NCBI RefSeq assembly: GCF_011602365.1
Contig: NZ_JAAONZ010000019.1
Coordinates: 50,164 to 114,163 of the forward strand
DNA: 64,000 bases
Direction: 5' to 3'
Source: Pseudomaricurvus hydrocarbonicus
GTDB taxonomy: Bacteria; Pseudomonadota; Gammaproteobacteria; Pseudomonadales; Cellvibrionaceae
Position numbers and translations under genes: made by a program. Each line of letters begins with the position of its first letter. Position 1 is the first letter of the stretch. The notes beneath the pieces were generated by a model. The model ran no database searches and was not told where the DNA came from. It saw nothing but the letters and a program-made list of their open reading frames with translations. This document shows, in pieces, positions 27,156 through 35,703 of the stretch.

Positions 27156-27263
27156 GTGCCCGGACGTCGCCCCATCACACCCACACGTCACCCGCAGCGC
27201 TCCCGGCACACCGAGCCCGCACACGTCGAATCGCCGGCTGTAACAGGTAAAGATTTAACAACC

Positions 27264-27292
27264 CCTTGTAATGCGCTCACCGTGGACTTATA
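27264..27292 (+). promoter_or_regulatory. Possible promoter of the 27.4-kb pair
   Basis: TTGTAA, a 17-bp spacer and TATATC, each 4/6 to the sigma70 consensus, in the region before the secreted hypothetical and the CBS gene. Modest match only. Confidence 0.35.
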
Positions 27293-27378
27293 TCTACCAT
27301 TAACAGCGTTAACGCCGGCCATCAACAAATCCAGCCCAGGCACAACCCAACGTCGCCAGAACACCGAGACAACGTTTC

Positions 27379-27810
27379 ATGCCAAAAGTCCGACCACAAG
27401 CCACTGCCAAAACCGAATCAGCCACGGCTGCTTCGTTGGGGTGCGCGCGGGCTGGGCAATGGGCTCGCTGGTTGCTCTTGCCCACACTGCTGTTACTCAT
27501 CATCACCGGCTCTCATGCGGCGTTTGAAAATAACCGCCACAACACCGCGGTGGTTGAATCCGAAGTGCTGTCCCCCGGTGTTGAAAATCCGGGGCTGAAC
27601 CCTGCCGACGTAACCGATGAGGGCTACGGCAACAGCGATCAACCCCACCATGCCCTGCCAGCTCAGGCCGTACTGCTCAACCACAACCCCCACTATCGGG
27701 TCTATTATTTACACCTGACCCCCAACCCGACCTCTCCGCTCTCCGGATCCATCGCCGCACGGGCCCCTCCAGAATTTACTGCTCCTAACTCCCCAGTATT
27801 TATTTTTTAA
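27379..27810 (+). CDS. Putative secreted protein, 143 aa, hypothetical
   Basis: Begins MPKVRPQATAKTESATAASL; a membrane/signal segment follows at about 30-47 (WLLLPTLLLLIITGSHAAF), then a polar, proline-rich, histidine-containing exported region ending PNSPVFIF. No recognised family. The ribosome site is weak, but the frame is GC-biased like its neighbours and ends 51 bp before the CBS gene, so the two may form an operon. A shorter start inside the long N-terminus is possible. Confidence 0.5.
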   Translation: MPKVRPQATAKTESATAASLGCARAGQWARWLLLPTLLLLIITGSHAAFENNRHNTAVVESEVLSPGVENPGLNPADVTDEGYGNSDQPHHALPAQAVLLNHNPHYRVYYLHLTPNPTSPLSGSIAARAPPEFTAPNSPVFIF

Positions 27811-27861
27811 ACGTCCAATCCCCGGCCGCCCCAACTCCAGAGGCGGCACATGGAGGCAGTT

Positions 27862-28431
27862 ATGAAATTAGGAAACAGTATTCCCCTGGCCCGCCTGGAT
27901 CACCGGTTATCCTTGCGTGAAAACGAGTTACCCGACATCACCCTGTCGAGTCCAGCCAGCAGCGTCCTGCTCGACTTTACCGTGTTTCAGCCAATGTCCC
28001 TGGCACCCGGCGTGAGTGTGGACGATGCCGCGACCGCCATGCAGTACAGCCACACCAACCTCAAACTGGTCGCAGACCGCGACAATTTTCTGCTGGGCAT
28101 TGTCAGCCTGCGCGACATCAACAGCGTTAAAGTGTTATCCACCGCTTCGGCAATGGGCATCTCCCGCAGCGACCTCACGGTGAAGGATCTAATGACCACG
28201 GCTCAGCAACTGCATTGCATCAAACGTGACCGCCTGAAGCAGGCGACCGTCTCTGACGTGGTGGACCTGCTGGAAAAGGAAAAACAGCGTTTTCTGCTGG
28301 TGCTCGACCGTGAAGAACAGCTGACCGGTTTAATTTGCGCGGAAGAAATTGCCCGCCTGCTGGGCAAGCAGCTCGATACCCTGCCGCGGGCCAACGACTT
28401 TAAGGAAGTGTTCACCGCTCTGCGAAAGTAA
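27862..28431 (+). CDS. CBS-domain-pair protein, 189 aa
   Basis: Stand-alone pair of CBS motifs (about 55-110, MQYSHTNLKLVADRDNFLLGIVSLRDI; about 120-175, LLEKEKQRFLLVLDREEQLTGLICAEEIARLL), a module that usually binds adenosine nucleotides and tunes a partner. I start at ATG 27862 because GGAGG (27852-27856) precedes it; the ORF's upstream ATG at 27850 contains that ribosome site in its own codons. No catalytic domain is attached. The partner is unknown. Confidence 0.88.
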   Translation: MKLGNSIPLARLDHRLSLRENELPDITLSSPASSVLLDFTVFQPMSLAPGVSVDDAATAMQYSHTNLKLVADRDNFLLGIVSLRDINSVKVLSTASAMGISRSDLTVKDLMTTAQQLHCIKRDRLKQATVSDVVDLLEKEKQRFLLVLDREEQLTGLICAEEIARLLGKQLDTLPRANDFKEVFTALRK

Positions 28432-28463
28432 CTTAACGAGCTCAATACCTTAACTCCCTGCCG

Positions 28464-28503
28464 TGCGGCAAGCCGAGCCATTACCACTGGCCGGCTTGCC
28501 GCA
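28464..28503. terminator. Strong hairpin after the CBS gene
   Basis: TGCGGCAAGCCG / CGGCTTGCCGCA, 12 bp perfect, extended by GCC/GGC pairing inside. No T-run follows on the plus strand, so it may be a Rho-assisted end or an mRNA-protecting stem and not an intrinsic terminator. Confidence 0.5.
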
Positions 28504-28709
28504 TCACTCCTGCGGCGGCTGTCGAACTCAGCCTCACTTCGGCTCTCGCTACACCTCTCAACCCGGTCACCCGCGCTGGCGGCTTCCCCGACAGTCGGCC
28601 AGCCCCAGAGTGCGCGCTGATCTTGCGCCCCACCTTTCCAGTTTCTACTGGTCTTTGTTACCGGGATACCAGTAATATTGCAGATCGTCAGAAAAACAGG
28701 CTTTAAACC

Positions 28710-29144
28710 ATGGAAAAAACTCTGAATTTCAGCAATACCCTGGACTGGTTCATGGCTGCGTTAGCGGTCATTGTGGGCGTGGCGGTGCTGCAAACCTTTA
28801 TTCTCGGTCAGCACTATATTATCCCTACCGTGCTATTGGTGCTGACGGTGCTACTGGGCAATCTGGCCTGGTACGGCCTGCATCAGGCGGCGTGGGCAAA
28901 ACGGGTGAATTTTTGGTGCGGCCTGTTACTGACAGCTCACTTTTTTTTCGCATTGTTTTGGTCGAAAAAATACCGTGAACTTCTGGGCGATCAGTTTGAA
29001 TGGGTGTGCGCGGCCGCGGTGTTGGTCGTTGGTCTGCTGACCTGGTTGTACGCTACAAAAAATCGCCTGTGGGTGCCTGCAACCCGGTTACCAACCGAAG
29101 CCACCTCTTCCGCTTCGGCCGCCAAACTCTCTGCCGACGCCTGA
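28710..29144 (+). CDS. Hypothetical inner-membrane protein, 144 aa
   Basis: Four predicted membrane segments (about 12-32, 37-57, 67-87, 95-115) and a small-residue, Ser/Ala-rich tail (TEATSSASAAKLSADA). The N-terminus MEKTLNFSNTLDWFMAALAV is preceded by a weak ribosome site. No named family recognised. It stands between the CBS gene and the GbsR-type regulator, all on the plus strand, with gaps of about 270 bp on each side. Confidence 0.72.
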   Translation: MEKTLNFSNTLDWFMAALAVIVGVAVLQTFILGQHYIIPTVLLVLTVLLGNLAWYGLHQAAWAKRVNFWCGLLLTAHFFFALFWSKKYRELLGDQFEWVCAAAVLVVGLLTWLYATKNRLWVPATRLPTEATSSASAAKLSADA

Positions 29145-29344
29145 ACCTCGGCGTACCCCCGCCTTATTGGCGCGGCACTGTCACACGCTGCGCTCGGGCC
29201 TCTTCTCACCGCCAGCATAAACCACTGACCGCCGGTTGACCGCGGCCAGTGGTTGTCATCAAACACAGGGCCTGTGCTCTCAACAAACGCGGCTGAACAG
29301 AGCTCCGCCAAGTTCAGCCGCAGCGGCCTGCCGGGAAATGATTC

Positions 29345-29373
29345 TTGACATAAAACAACAAACCTTTAATACT
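29345..29373 (+). promoter_or_regulatory. Promoter of the GbsR-type gene
   Basis: Perfect -35 TTGACA (29345-29350), 17-bp spacer, AATACT (29368-29373; 4/6 to TATAAT). The -10 lies inside the left arm of the 50-bp palindrome, so a bound repressor would cover it. Confidence 0.6.
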
Positions 29374-29406
29374 TTCAGAAATTTCTGAAAGTATTAAAGG
29401 TTTGTT
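29357..29406. promoter_or_regulatory. 50-bp perfect palindrome, likely operator of the GbsR-type gene
   Basis: Two 25-bp arms with no loop: the left arm 29357-29381 (AACAAACCTTTAATACTTTC then AGAAA) is mirrored by 29382-29406. It covers the -10, the start of transcription and the ribosome site AAAGG (29396-29400), ending 2 bp before the ATG at 29409. Confidence 0.8.
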
Positions 29407-29408
29407 TC

Positions 29409-29951
29409 ATGATTCTCTCTGACAGCAGCCAGGCACTGGTTCTCCATTTTGGTGAAATGGGCAGTCGCTGGGGCTTTAATCGCACCGTGGGACAAATTCT
29501 GGCTTTACTGACCATCCACCCGGAACCCCTGAACGCCGATCAACTGGCGCAAGCCCTGCATATCAGCCGGGGCAATGTCAGTATGGGGCTGAAGGAATTG
29601 CAAGCCTGGCGATTGATTGAACGTCAACACCAACCCGGTGACCGCAAGGAATATTTCACCCCGGCCGGCTCCATCTGGGATATGGCTCGCGTGGTGTTTG
29701 AAGAGCGGCGCAAACGCGAACTCGATCCAACCCTGACGCTGTTGCGCCAACAGTTACTGGAGACCCCGCAGACCCACAACGAGACTCAGACCCAGGAAAA
29801 AATGCAGGAGATATACGACCTGCTGGAGCAACTGAATACGTTCGCCAACGCACTCCACGACATGAACCCGGAGCGCTTAAAAACACTGATGAGTATGGGC
29901 AGCGGCGTCAGCAAGGTGCTGAACTTTGGTGCCAAGAAAAAGGTGTCCTAA
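29409..29951 (+). CDS. GbsR/MarR-family transcriptional regulator
   Basis: Winged-helix DNA-binding protein, 180 aa, of the GbsR type: ALVLHFGEMGSRWGFNRTVGQILALL, with helix-turn-helix LNADQLAQALHISRGNVSMGLKELQAW and wing IERQHQPGDRKEYF. The C-terminal half is helical and may dimerise (EKMQEIYDLLEQLNTFANALHD). The gene precedes cioAB in the same direction and is separated from it by a terminator. The palindrome over its own promoter argues for autorepression; control of cioAB is inferred from position. Confidence 0.9.
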   Translation: MILSDSSQALVLHFGEMGSRWGFNRTVGQILALLTIHPEPLNADQLAQALHISRGNVSMGLKELQAWRLIERQHQPGDRKEYFTPAGSIWDMARVVFEERRKRELDPTLTLLRQQLLETPQTHNETQTQEKMQEIYDLLEQLNTFANALHDMNPERLKTLMSMGSGVSKVLNFGAKKKVS

Positions 29952-29959
29952 AGCCGCTC

Positions 29960-30001
29960 AAATCCCCCCAATGATCACGGGTCATTGGGGGGATTTGCTT
30001 T
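29960..30001 (+). terminator. Terminator between the GbsR-type gene and cioA
   Basis: Fifteen-bp perfect stem AAATCCCCCCAATGA / TCATTGGGGGGATTT (29960-29974 with 29982-29996) followed by GCTTTA. T-run short, stem very strong. Confidence 0.7.
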
Positions 30002-30119
30002 AACACAGAATCTTTACATCAGAACGTTCCTGATTGCACACCGACGTCTTTGCCCGCGAGGTCATTGATCGACACCAACCTGCAGTAATGCCACACCCGC
30101 TGTATTCAGAGGTACCCCC

Positions 30120-31517
30120 ATGCTAGACACGCTCATGCTTTCACGCATGCAATTTGCCGCCAACATCAGCTTTCACATTCTGTTTCCCACCATCACTATT
30201 GCGCTGTGCTGGTTCGTGTTTTTCTTTAAGTTACGCTTTGACCAGACCGACAACCCGGTGTGGATGCGAGCCTACCGTTTCTGGGTCAAAGTGCTGGCAC
30301 TGACCTTCGCAATCGGTGTGGTCAGCGGCATCACCATGTCGTTTCAGTTTGGAACCAACTGGCCCGGCTTCATGGAGACCGTCGGCAATGTCGCGGGTCC
30401 GCTGCTGGGTTACGAAGTACTCACGGCGTTTTTCCTGGAGGCCACCTTCCTCGGTATCATGCTGTTTGGGATGCACCGGGTCCCCAGTAAAGTCCATACG
30501 TTTTCCGCCCTGATGGTCGCTGTCGGCACCACGCTGTCGGCGTTCTGGATTCTCGCGCTCAATTCCTGGATGCAGACCCCCAGCGGCTACACCATGATCG
30601 ATGGCGTGGTGCACGTGGTCAGCTGGTGGGATGTGATTTTCAACCCGTCCTTCCCCTACCGGTTGGCTCACATGCTAGTGGCTTCCGGGCTCACCGCGGC
30701 GTTCTTTGTGGCTGGTATTTCGGCTTATCGGATCCTCAAGGGCGACACCAAAAAAGCGCCGCGCCTGGCCCTCAAAGCCGGCCTGGTCATCGCCGCCATT
30801 CTCGCGCCCACCCAGGCCTTGCTGGGTGACTTCCACGGCCTCAACACGCTGCAGCACCAACCGCAAAAAGTGGCGGCCATGGAGGCTGTTTGGCACACCG
30901 AAAAAAGCGCCCCGCTGTTATTGTTTGCCATTCCCGATGAGGAAAACAAAACCAACCATTTTGAGATCGGCATCCCCGGACTCGCCAGTTTAATCCTGAC
31001 TCACGACATCGATGGCGAAATTAAGGGCCTGACCGAATTTGGCGATAACCACCCGCCGGTCAAACCGGTCTTCTACGGCTTCCGCATTATGGTCGGTATG
31101 GGCATGTTGATGTGGTGCGTCGCCTGGTTTGGGTGTTATCAGGTTCGCGGCCAGCGTGAAGCCTCGCCTTTCGCGCTGAAACTCATCAGCTGGATGACCT
31201 TTTCTGGCTGGGTGGCCACGCTGGCGGGCTGGTATGTCACCGAAACCGGACGCCAGCCCTGGTTAGTCACCGACGTGTTACTGACCGCCGACGCCGTCAC
31301 GTCAACACCGGCCAGCCACGTGGGCCTGTCACTGGCCATGTACCTGATCGTCTACGCGTTTTTATTGTGGGCCTACATCCACACGCTGCGTCTGATGGCT
31401 CGCAAGTCGGTCACTGTGGAGGAGTTTGAAACCCAATCACCGACCGGCGACAGCACTTTAAGCCCTACCACAATCTCCGGGAACTCTCGCCCCGTCAACC
31501 AAGGAGCAAACCTGTGA
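30120..31517 (+). CDS. cioA: Cytochrome bd-type ubiquinol oxidase subunit I (CioA-like)
   Basis: Quinol oxidase subunit carrying the haems; reduces oxygen in the inner membrane. 465 aa, about nine membrane segments. Begins MLDTLMLSRMQFAANISFHI with the haem-ligand histidine at the usual place, GFMETVGNVAGPLLGYEVLTAFFLEATFLG, a short Q-loop after ALLGDFHGLNTLQHQPQKVAAMEA, and the conserved GRQPW near the end (TETGRQPWLV). The short Q-loop marks the cyanide-insensitive (CIO) branch. Overlaps cioB by four bases. A GbsR-type regulator lies just upstream. Confidence 0.93.
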   Translation: MLDTLMLSRMQFAANISFHILFPTITIALCWFVFFFKLRFDQTDNPVWMRAYRFWVKVLALTFAIGVVSGITMSFQFGTNWPGFMETVGNVAGPLLGYEVLTAFFLEATFLGIMLFGMHRVPSKVHTFSALMVAVGTTLSAFWILALNSWMQTPSGYTMIDGVVHVVSWWDVIFNPSFPYRLAHMLVASGLTAAFFVAGISAYRILKGDTKKAPRLALKAGLVIAAILAPTQALLGDFHGLNTLQHQPQKVAAMEAVWHTEKSAPLLLFAIPDEENKTNHFEIGIPGLASLILTHDIDGEIKGLTEFGDNHPPVKPVFYGFRIMVGMGMLMWCVAWFGCYQVRGQREASPFALKLISWMTFSGWVATLAGWYVTETGRQPWLVTDVLLTADAVTSTPASHVGLSLAMYLIVYAFLLWAYIHTLRLMARKSVTVEEFETQSPTGDSTLSPTTISGNSRPVNQGANL

Positions 31518-32518
31518 ACGATGCACACTGGTTACCCATAATTTTTGTCGGACTGACCGGTCTCGCGGTGGTGGTCTATGCCATTCTGGACGGATACGAT
31601 TTGGGCGTCGGTATTTTACTGCCCATGGACAGCCCGGCCGAGCCCCATCGCGATACCATGATCGCCTCCATCGGCCCGTTCTGGGACGCCAATGAAACCT
31701 GGCTGGTGCTGGCCATTGGCCTGATCCTGATTGCCTTCCCGGCAGCGCACAGTGTGATTTTGACCAACCTGTATTTGCCGGTGGCCGTCATGCTGATTGG
31801 GCTGATCATGCGCGGTGTCGCCTTCGACTTTCGCGCCAAAGCCGCCATCGATCACAAACTGGCCTGGGATCGCTGCTTTAAATTCGGGTCACTGCTCACC
31901 ACCTTTTCACAAGGTTACATGCTGGGCATGTACGTGATGGGTTTTCAAACTCACTGGATGAGTCAGCTGTTTGCCATTCTCTCGGCCTTTGGGGTGACCG
32001 CCGCCTACAGCTACATCGGCGGCGCCTGGCTGATCATGAAGACCGAGGGCGCATTGCAGGAAAAAGCCGTGCGCTGGACCCGCAACAGTGGCCGCGCCAC
32101 CTTTGCCGGTGTGATTGCCGTTTCCGTGGTCAACCCACTGGTCAACCCGGGAGTCTTCAATCGCTGGTTTGATTTTCCGCTGGTGATGTTTGTGCTCTTG
32201 ATTCCGGCCCTGTGCTTTTTTGCGTTTATCTTCAACGACATTTTGCTGGCGCGGTTGCCGAAAGCAAAAGACCGACACTGCTGGCTGCCGTTCGTGATGG
32301 TGATCGGCATTTTTGTGCTGTGTTTCAGTGCCCTCGCGTTCAGTTTTTTCCCGGACATTGTGCCTGGGCAAATGACCATCTGGGAAGCGGCCAGTGCGCC
32401 GAAATCGCTGATGTTTATTTTATGGGGTGCGATTGTGGTGATCCCGGTGATTCTGATGTACACCGCGTTGTCTTATAAAATTTTCCACGGCAAGGCGACA
32501 GAGCTGCACTATCATTAA
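31514..32518 (+). CDS. cioB: Cytochrome bd-type ubiquinol oxidase subunit II (CioB-like)
   Basis: Second structural subunit, 334 aa with about eight membrane segments. Starts at GTG inside GTGA, overlapping the cioA stop, with AAGGAG upstream: classic translational coupling. Motifs YAILDGYDLGVGIL, GPFWDANETWLVLA and MRGVAFDFRAK are the CydB signature. No CydX-like peptide was found after the stop. A hairpin at 32651-32681 separates it from the convergent cfa gene. Confidence 0.94.
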   Translation: MNDAHWLPIIFVGLTGLAVVVYAILDGYDLGVGILLPMDSPAEPHRDTMIASIGPFWDANETWLVLAIGLILIAFPAAHSVILTNLYLPVAVMLIGLIMRGVAFDFRAKAAIDHKLAWDRCFKFGSLLTTFSQGYMLGMYVMGFQTHWMSQLFAILSAFGVTAAYSYIGGAWLIMKTEGALQEKAVRWTRNSGRATFAGVIAVSVVNPLVNPGVFNRWFDFPLVMFVLLIPALCFFAFIFNDILLARLPKAKDRHCWLPFVMVIGIFVLCFSALAFSFFPDIVPGQMTIWEAASAPKSLMFILWGAIVVIPVILMYTALSYKIFHGKATELHYH

Positions 32519-32650
32519 GCCATGTTTTCATGACATTATTTTTCATTAAGACCTTTTTTATGAGGACAGTGTGCGATTAAAAAATCAGTCATCAAGAAAT
32601 TCAGTCATTAAAAGGCACCGGCAGTAAAACTGCACGGCCACCAAGCGGAA

Positions 32651-32681
32651 CAGGCCGATTGCCCGGCAATCGATCGGCCTG
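32651..32681. terminator. Hairpin between convergent cioB and cfa
   Basis: CAGGCCGAT / ATCGGCCTG (32651-32659 with 32673-32681), 9-bp perfect stem. No T-run on either side, so termination strength is uncertain. Confidence 0.45.
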
Positions 32682-32690
32682 CTGCACCGC

Positions 32691-33851
32691 TCACTGTGCT
32701 ACCCGGGTATACCCCCCGTGCAGCCCTTCTTTCGAAAACACCCACTGCCATAACTGAACATTACGGGCGCGAAAGGCACCCGCGCAGGACAACAGGTAGT
32801 AGCGCCACATACGATAGAAGCGGTCGCCCATTTGGCGGGAAAAATCCGGCCAGGCAGCTTCAAAATTGCGATGCCAGGCCATCAGGGTTTTATCATAATC
32901 GGCGCCAAAATTATGCAGATCTTCGGTCACAAACAGGTTGTCGACGGCGTCGCCAATTTGCCCCACTGACGGCAAATCACCATTGGGAAAAATGTATTTA
33001 TCAATCCAGGGGTCCGCGGCACCATGGCGATGGTTACGACCAATGGTATGCAGCAGAAACAATCCCTGTTCCGGTAAACAGCGATGCACCACTTCCATGA
33101 AGGTGCGGTGATTCTTACGTCCCACATGCTCAAACATGCCGATGCTGGCGATGCAATCGAAACGCTCATTCAGCTGGCGGTAGTCCTGCAACCGAAATTC
33201 CAGCGGCAAGCCCTTATAGCGCTCTTCAGCCCAGCGGGCCTGCTCTTTGGAAATGGTAATACCCACACACGAGACACCATAATGCTCTGCGGCAAAGCCC
33301 ATTAAACTGCCCCAGCCGCAACCGATATCCAGCAATCGCATGCCGGGCTTTAAGTGCAGTTTCTGGCAGATCAAATCCAGTTTTGCTTCCTGGGCTTCGT
33401 CCAGATTGCGGGCGTTGCGCCAATAGCCGCAGGTATAGGTCATGCGCGCATCCAACATAGCACGGTAAAAATCATTGCCGATATCGTAGTGATGCTCACC
33501 CACTTGCCAGGCGCGTTTATAGGTTTGCAGGTTCAAATAGCGGTTGCGCAATCCCTGCATAAGGAGCGTCATGGGGTGTGAATGCTTCTGCAGATTGGCG
33601 CGCAGCAACCGGAAAAAAAACTGATCCAGTTTGTCCGCATCCCAGCTGCGATCCATGTAGGCTTCACCCAAGCCCAGGTTGGCGTAGGCGCTGATTCGCT
33701 CCAGCACCCCTTCCGCATTGAAATGCATGTCCCAGGGGCGGTCACCATCAATGCGAATGTCGGCCTGCAGCAAAAGTGCTTGCAGCTGTCGGTGTAACGA
33801 CGAGCTCGGATTGTAAAAAGATGTGTCGTGAACAAAATGAGAGTCTCGCAT
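32691..33851 (-). CDS. cfa: Cyclopropane-fatty-acyl-phospholipid synthase
   Basis: SAM-dependent methylation of unsaturated acyl chains in membrane lipids to cyclopropane acids, typically in stationary phase or acid stress. 386 aa from ATG 33851 (GGGAGG upstream), matching E. coli Cfa (382); a 21-codon extension is unsupported. N-terminal lipid-binding domain (about 1-105), then methyltransferase domain with YDIGNDFYRAMLD, TCGYW, SAM-site LLDIGCGWGSLMGFAAEHYG, and FEHVGRKNHRTFM. Convergent with cioAB. Confidence 0.96.
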   Translation of the reverse strand: MRDSHFVHDTSFYNPSSSLHRQLQALLLQADIRIDGDRPWDMHFNAEGVLERISAYANLGLGEAYMDRSWDADKLDQFFFRLLRANLQKHSHPMTLLMQGLRNRYLNLQTYKRAWQVGEHHYDIGNDFYRAMLDARMTYTCGYWRNARNLDEAQEAKLDLICQKLHLKPGMRLLDIGCGWGSLMGFAAEHYGVSCVGITISKEQARWAEERYKGLPLEFRLQDYRQLNERFDCIASIGMFEHVGRKNHRTFMEVVHRCLPEQGLFLLHTIGRNHRHGAADPWIDKYIFPNGDLPSVGQIGDAVDNLFVTEDLHNFGADYDKTLMAWHRNFEAAWPDFSRQMGDRFYRMWRYYLLSCAGAFRARNVQLWQWVFSKEGLHGGYTRVAQ

Positions 33852-34076
33852 CGCTGCGCCTCCCCAAACTGTTGGTGTTCGAAATCCCCGGTCATGGGAC
33901 CATCGGGTGAGCATCGACCTCCATCACGCCCTCTCACTGCTCGGGACAGGCTTGCACCCACCTCTTCAGTATAGACACTCCTGAACAACAGGATTTTGAC
34001 GACAGCGCGTTAACGGGTAACGCCGCCAGGGTGTCACACCAATGGCGCACCCCGCTCGAATCGCCCTCCTTCCCCA

Positions 34077-34451
34077 TTACTGCCGCTGCTGTTGATGATG
34101 CTGTTGTTGATGATGCTGTTGTTGTTGATGCTGTTGACGCTGGAGTTGTTGGCGCTGGAGTTGCTGATGCTGAAGCTGTTGGCGCTGTATGTGTTGACGT
34201 TGCATGCCCATCTGCCTGGCCGTATTGGCCCGATTCAATTGTTGCAGACGCTGCTCCTGCAGATGTTGGGGGCGCTGCTGCGGGAGGTTATGCGACGGCC
34301 GTTGCGGCAAGGATTGTGACGGCATGGTTTTAGGCGACAGCGGCCTGGAGGGCAATGTCGGTGGCTGCACGCCCCCCGTGCCCGGTGCGTAGATTCGACG
34401 CGCCCACCGGCCAGGCCAGGGATCCATTTCATCGCGCACAGAGAGCGCCAT
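34077..34451 (-). CDS. Q/H-rich low-complexity protein, possibly 5'-damaged
   Basis: From ATG 34451, 124 aa: MALSVRDEMDPWPGRWARRI, a proline-rich middle, then a Gln/His/Arg tail made of QQLQRQQ, QQQQHHQQQHHQQQ-type tracts. CAA and CAG are mixed at the wobble position, as expected of selection on Gln and not of a pure nucleotide repeat. No ribosome site precedes the ATG, and the same frame stays open about 45 codons further upstream (DDDGCDSIRFHVDPGDSTGH and more) to a TAA, with no ATG, GTG or TTG. Either the true 5' end has been lost or shifted, or it starts weakly at 34451. Function unknown. Confidence 0.42.
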   Translation of the reverse strand: MALSVRDEMDPWPGRWARRIYAPGTGGVQPPTLPSRPLSPKTMPSQSLPQRPSHNLPQQRPQHLQEQRLQQLNRANTARQMGMQRQHIQRQQLQHQQLQRQQLQRQQHQQQQHHQQQHHQQQRQ

Positions 34452-34716
34452 GGGCAGACAGCGATGACCAGTCGAGTCGCCAGGGTCGACGTGGAAGCGG
34501 ATGGAATCACAGCCGTCATCATCATGTCCTTTTGGGTCGGAGTCAGCGCCCCGGCAGGGCGACAGCCCTTGGCAGAAGGTTTACCGCAGCCTCCGGCAAG
34601 CGCCCAAGGCTCCTAAGCAGCATAGACTATGGGTGATGATTTCTGGCCGAGGCGAGGGCTCTTGACCGATCTGGCGCGCCGCTCGCCAGCGACGCCGTTG
34701 CCTTACCCGTCGGGCG

Positions 34717-35187
34717 TTATGACTGGGCGATATCCGCAAAATCGCCACGCACCAGCGTTTTCAAATCGTCAGGGCTGAGTTCAATTTCGAGACCGCGCCG
34801 CCCGGCACTGACAAACACCGTGGCCAACCCCTGCGCCGAGCGATCAATCATGGTGGGCAACGCTTTTTTCTGGCCCAGTGGGCTCACACCGCCCAGAATA
34901 TACCCCGTGGAACGCTCCACATCGCCCCGCTGCGCCATGGCCGCTTTTTTTGCCCCGCAGGCGCGCGCCATGGACTTCATATTCAACTTCGCGGCCACGG
35001 GCACAACCCCGACCGCCAGCTGCCGACCATCCAGCTGCACCACCAGTGTTTTGAACACCTGCCGTACATCCACCCCCAGTTTTTCAGCGGCTTCGAGCCC
35101 ATACGATTCGCTCCCGGGATCGTGTTGATACTCGTGCACCCGATGCTCAATCTTGTGTTGTTTCGCAACGTTAATGCCCGGAGTCAT
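34717..35187 (-). CDS. ybaK: Cys-tRNA(Pro) deacylase YbaK/EbsC
   Basis: Trans-editing enzyme that hydrolyses cysteine wrongly loaded onto tRNA-Pro by prolyl-tRNA synthetase. 156 aa, family length 159. YbaK-fold motifs: HEYQHDPGSESYGLEAAEKLG, VFKTLVVQLDGR with the conserved lysine, VPVAAKLNMKSMARACGAKKAAMA, and TGYILGGVSPLGQKKALPTM (the GGxSPxGxxK loop). Stand-alone gene. Confidence 0.94.
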   Translation of the reverse strand: MTPGINVAKQHKIEHRVHEYQHDPGSESYGLEAAEKLGVDVRQVFKTLVVQLDGRQLAVGVVPVAAKLNMKSMARACGAKKAAMAQRGDVERSTGYILGGVSPLGQKKALPTMIDRSAQGLATVFVSAGRRGLEIELSPDDLKTLVRGDFADIAQS

Positions 35188-35703
35188 GTTGCTTGCGCCT
35201 TCATCTTGTCAGCATCCTCATGTTGATACCATCCTCGTCCTGTTCACCTTTGTGATGACCGTGTTACGCTGGCTCTGCCAAGGAGGTGCGGTCTGCACGA
35301 CCAAAGGTGCGGCCTGAACTGCCAGCGCATGTTAACACCGACGGCGGTGATTTTTGAGACCACCCCGGCGCTGCCGTTAGCACATTCACAATCACAATTG
35401 TGAAACACTCGTCGGCTAGTGTTGGCCACATTTGTGTAACGCTTAATTGACTAATAAACCCAATGCGTCCAAAGTTTAAGCTATATTGGTATGTTAACTG
35501 CTAGCTCAATTGCAGGTTACTCTGTTCCAAAGGATGAAAGACATAAATAGGATGTATCGCGGTTTGCCAATGCTTGTTAAGACAGCACCCAGTCAGAATA
35601 TTTTTGATCTCGTCCGTCCTGCAACCTGCTCGGGCAACTTAAGGCCAATAACTTCAGTGTTGCCCGCTCCCATCCGCACTTTCAAGCGCAAGGTACCTCA
35701 ACT
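35188..35703. other. Intergenic region upstream of the ATP-grasp cluster
   Basis: About 516 bp. Holds the inverted repeat TTCACAA-N6-TTGTGAA (35385-35404; core CACAATTGTG), possibly an operator, and AT-rich stretches around 35430-35500 that may include the cluster's promoter. A frame at 35510-35713 has no ribosome site and overlaps the next gene; not called. Confidence 0.4.

Noticed and set aside
34031..34333. Plus-strand Ala/Val/Asp-rich frame opposite the Q/H-rich frame
   Set aside because: Product of the CAG/CAA-type repeat read on the other strand; no ribosome site, and mixed Gln codons favour the minus-strand frame.
34235..34525. Minus-strand frame starting ATG-ATG-ATG with a good ribosome site (AAAAGGAC)
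   Set aside because: Product is Cys/Arg-rich and unlike a protein, and it overlaps the better Q/H-rich frame; kept in mind as a possible start for a shifted gene.
35385..35404. TTCACAA-N6-TTGTGAA as a CRP site
   Set aside because: The half-sites are in the opposite order to TGTGA-N6-TCACA; recorded only as an inverted repeat.
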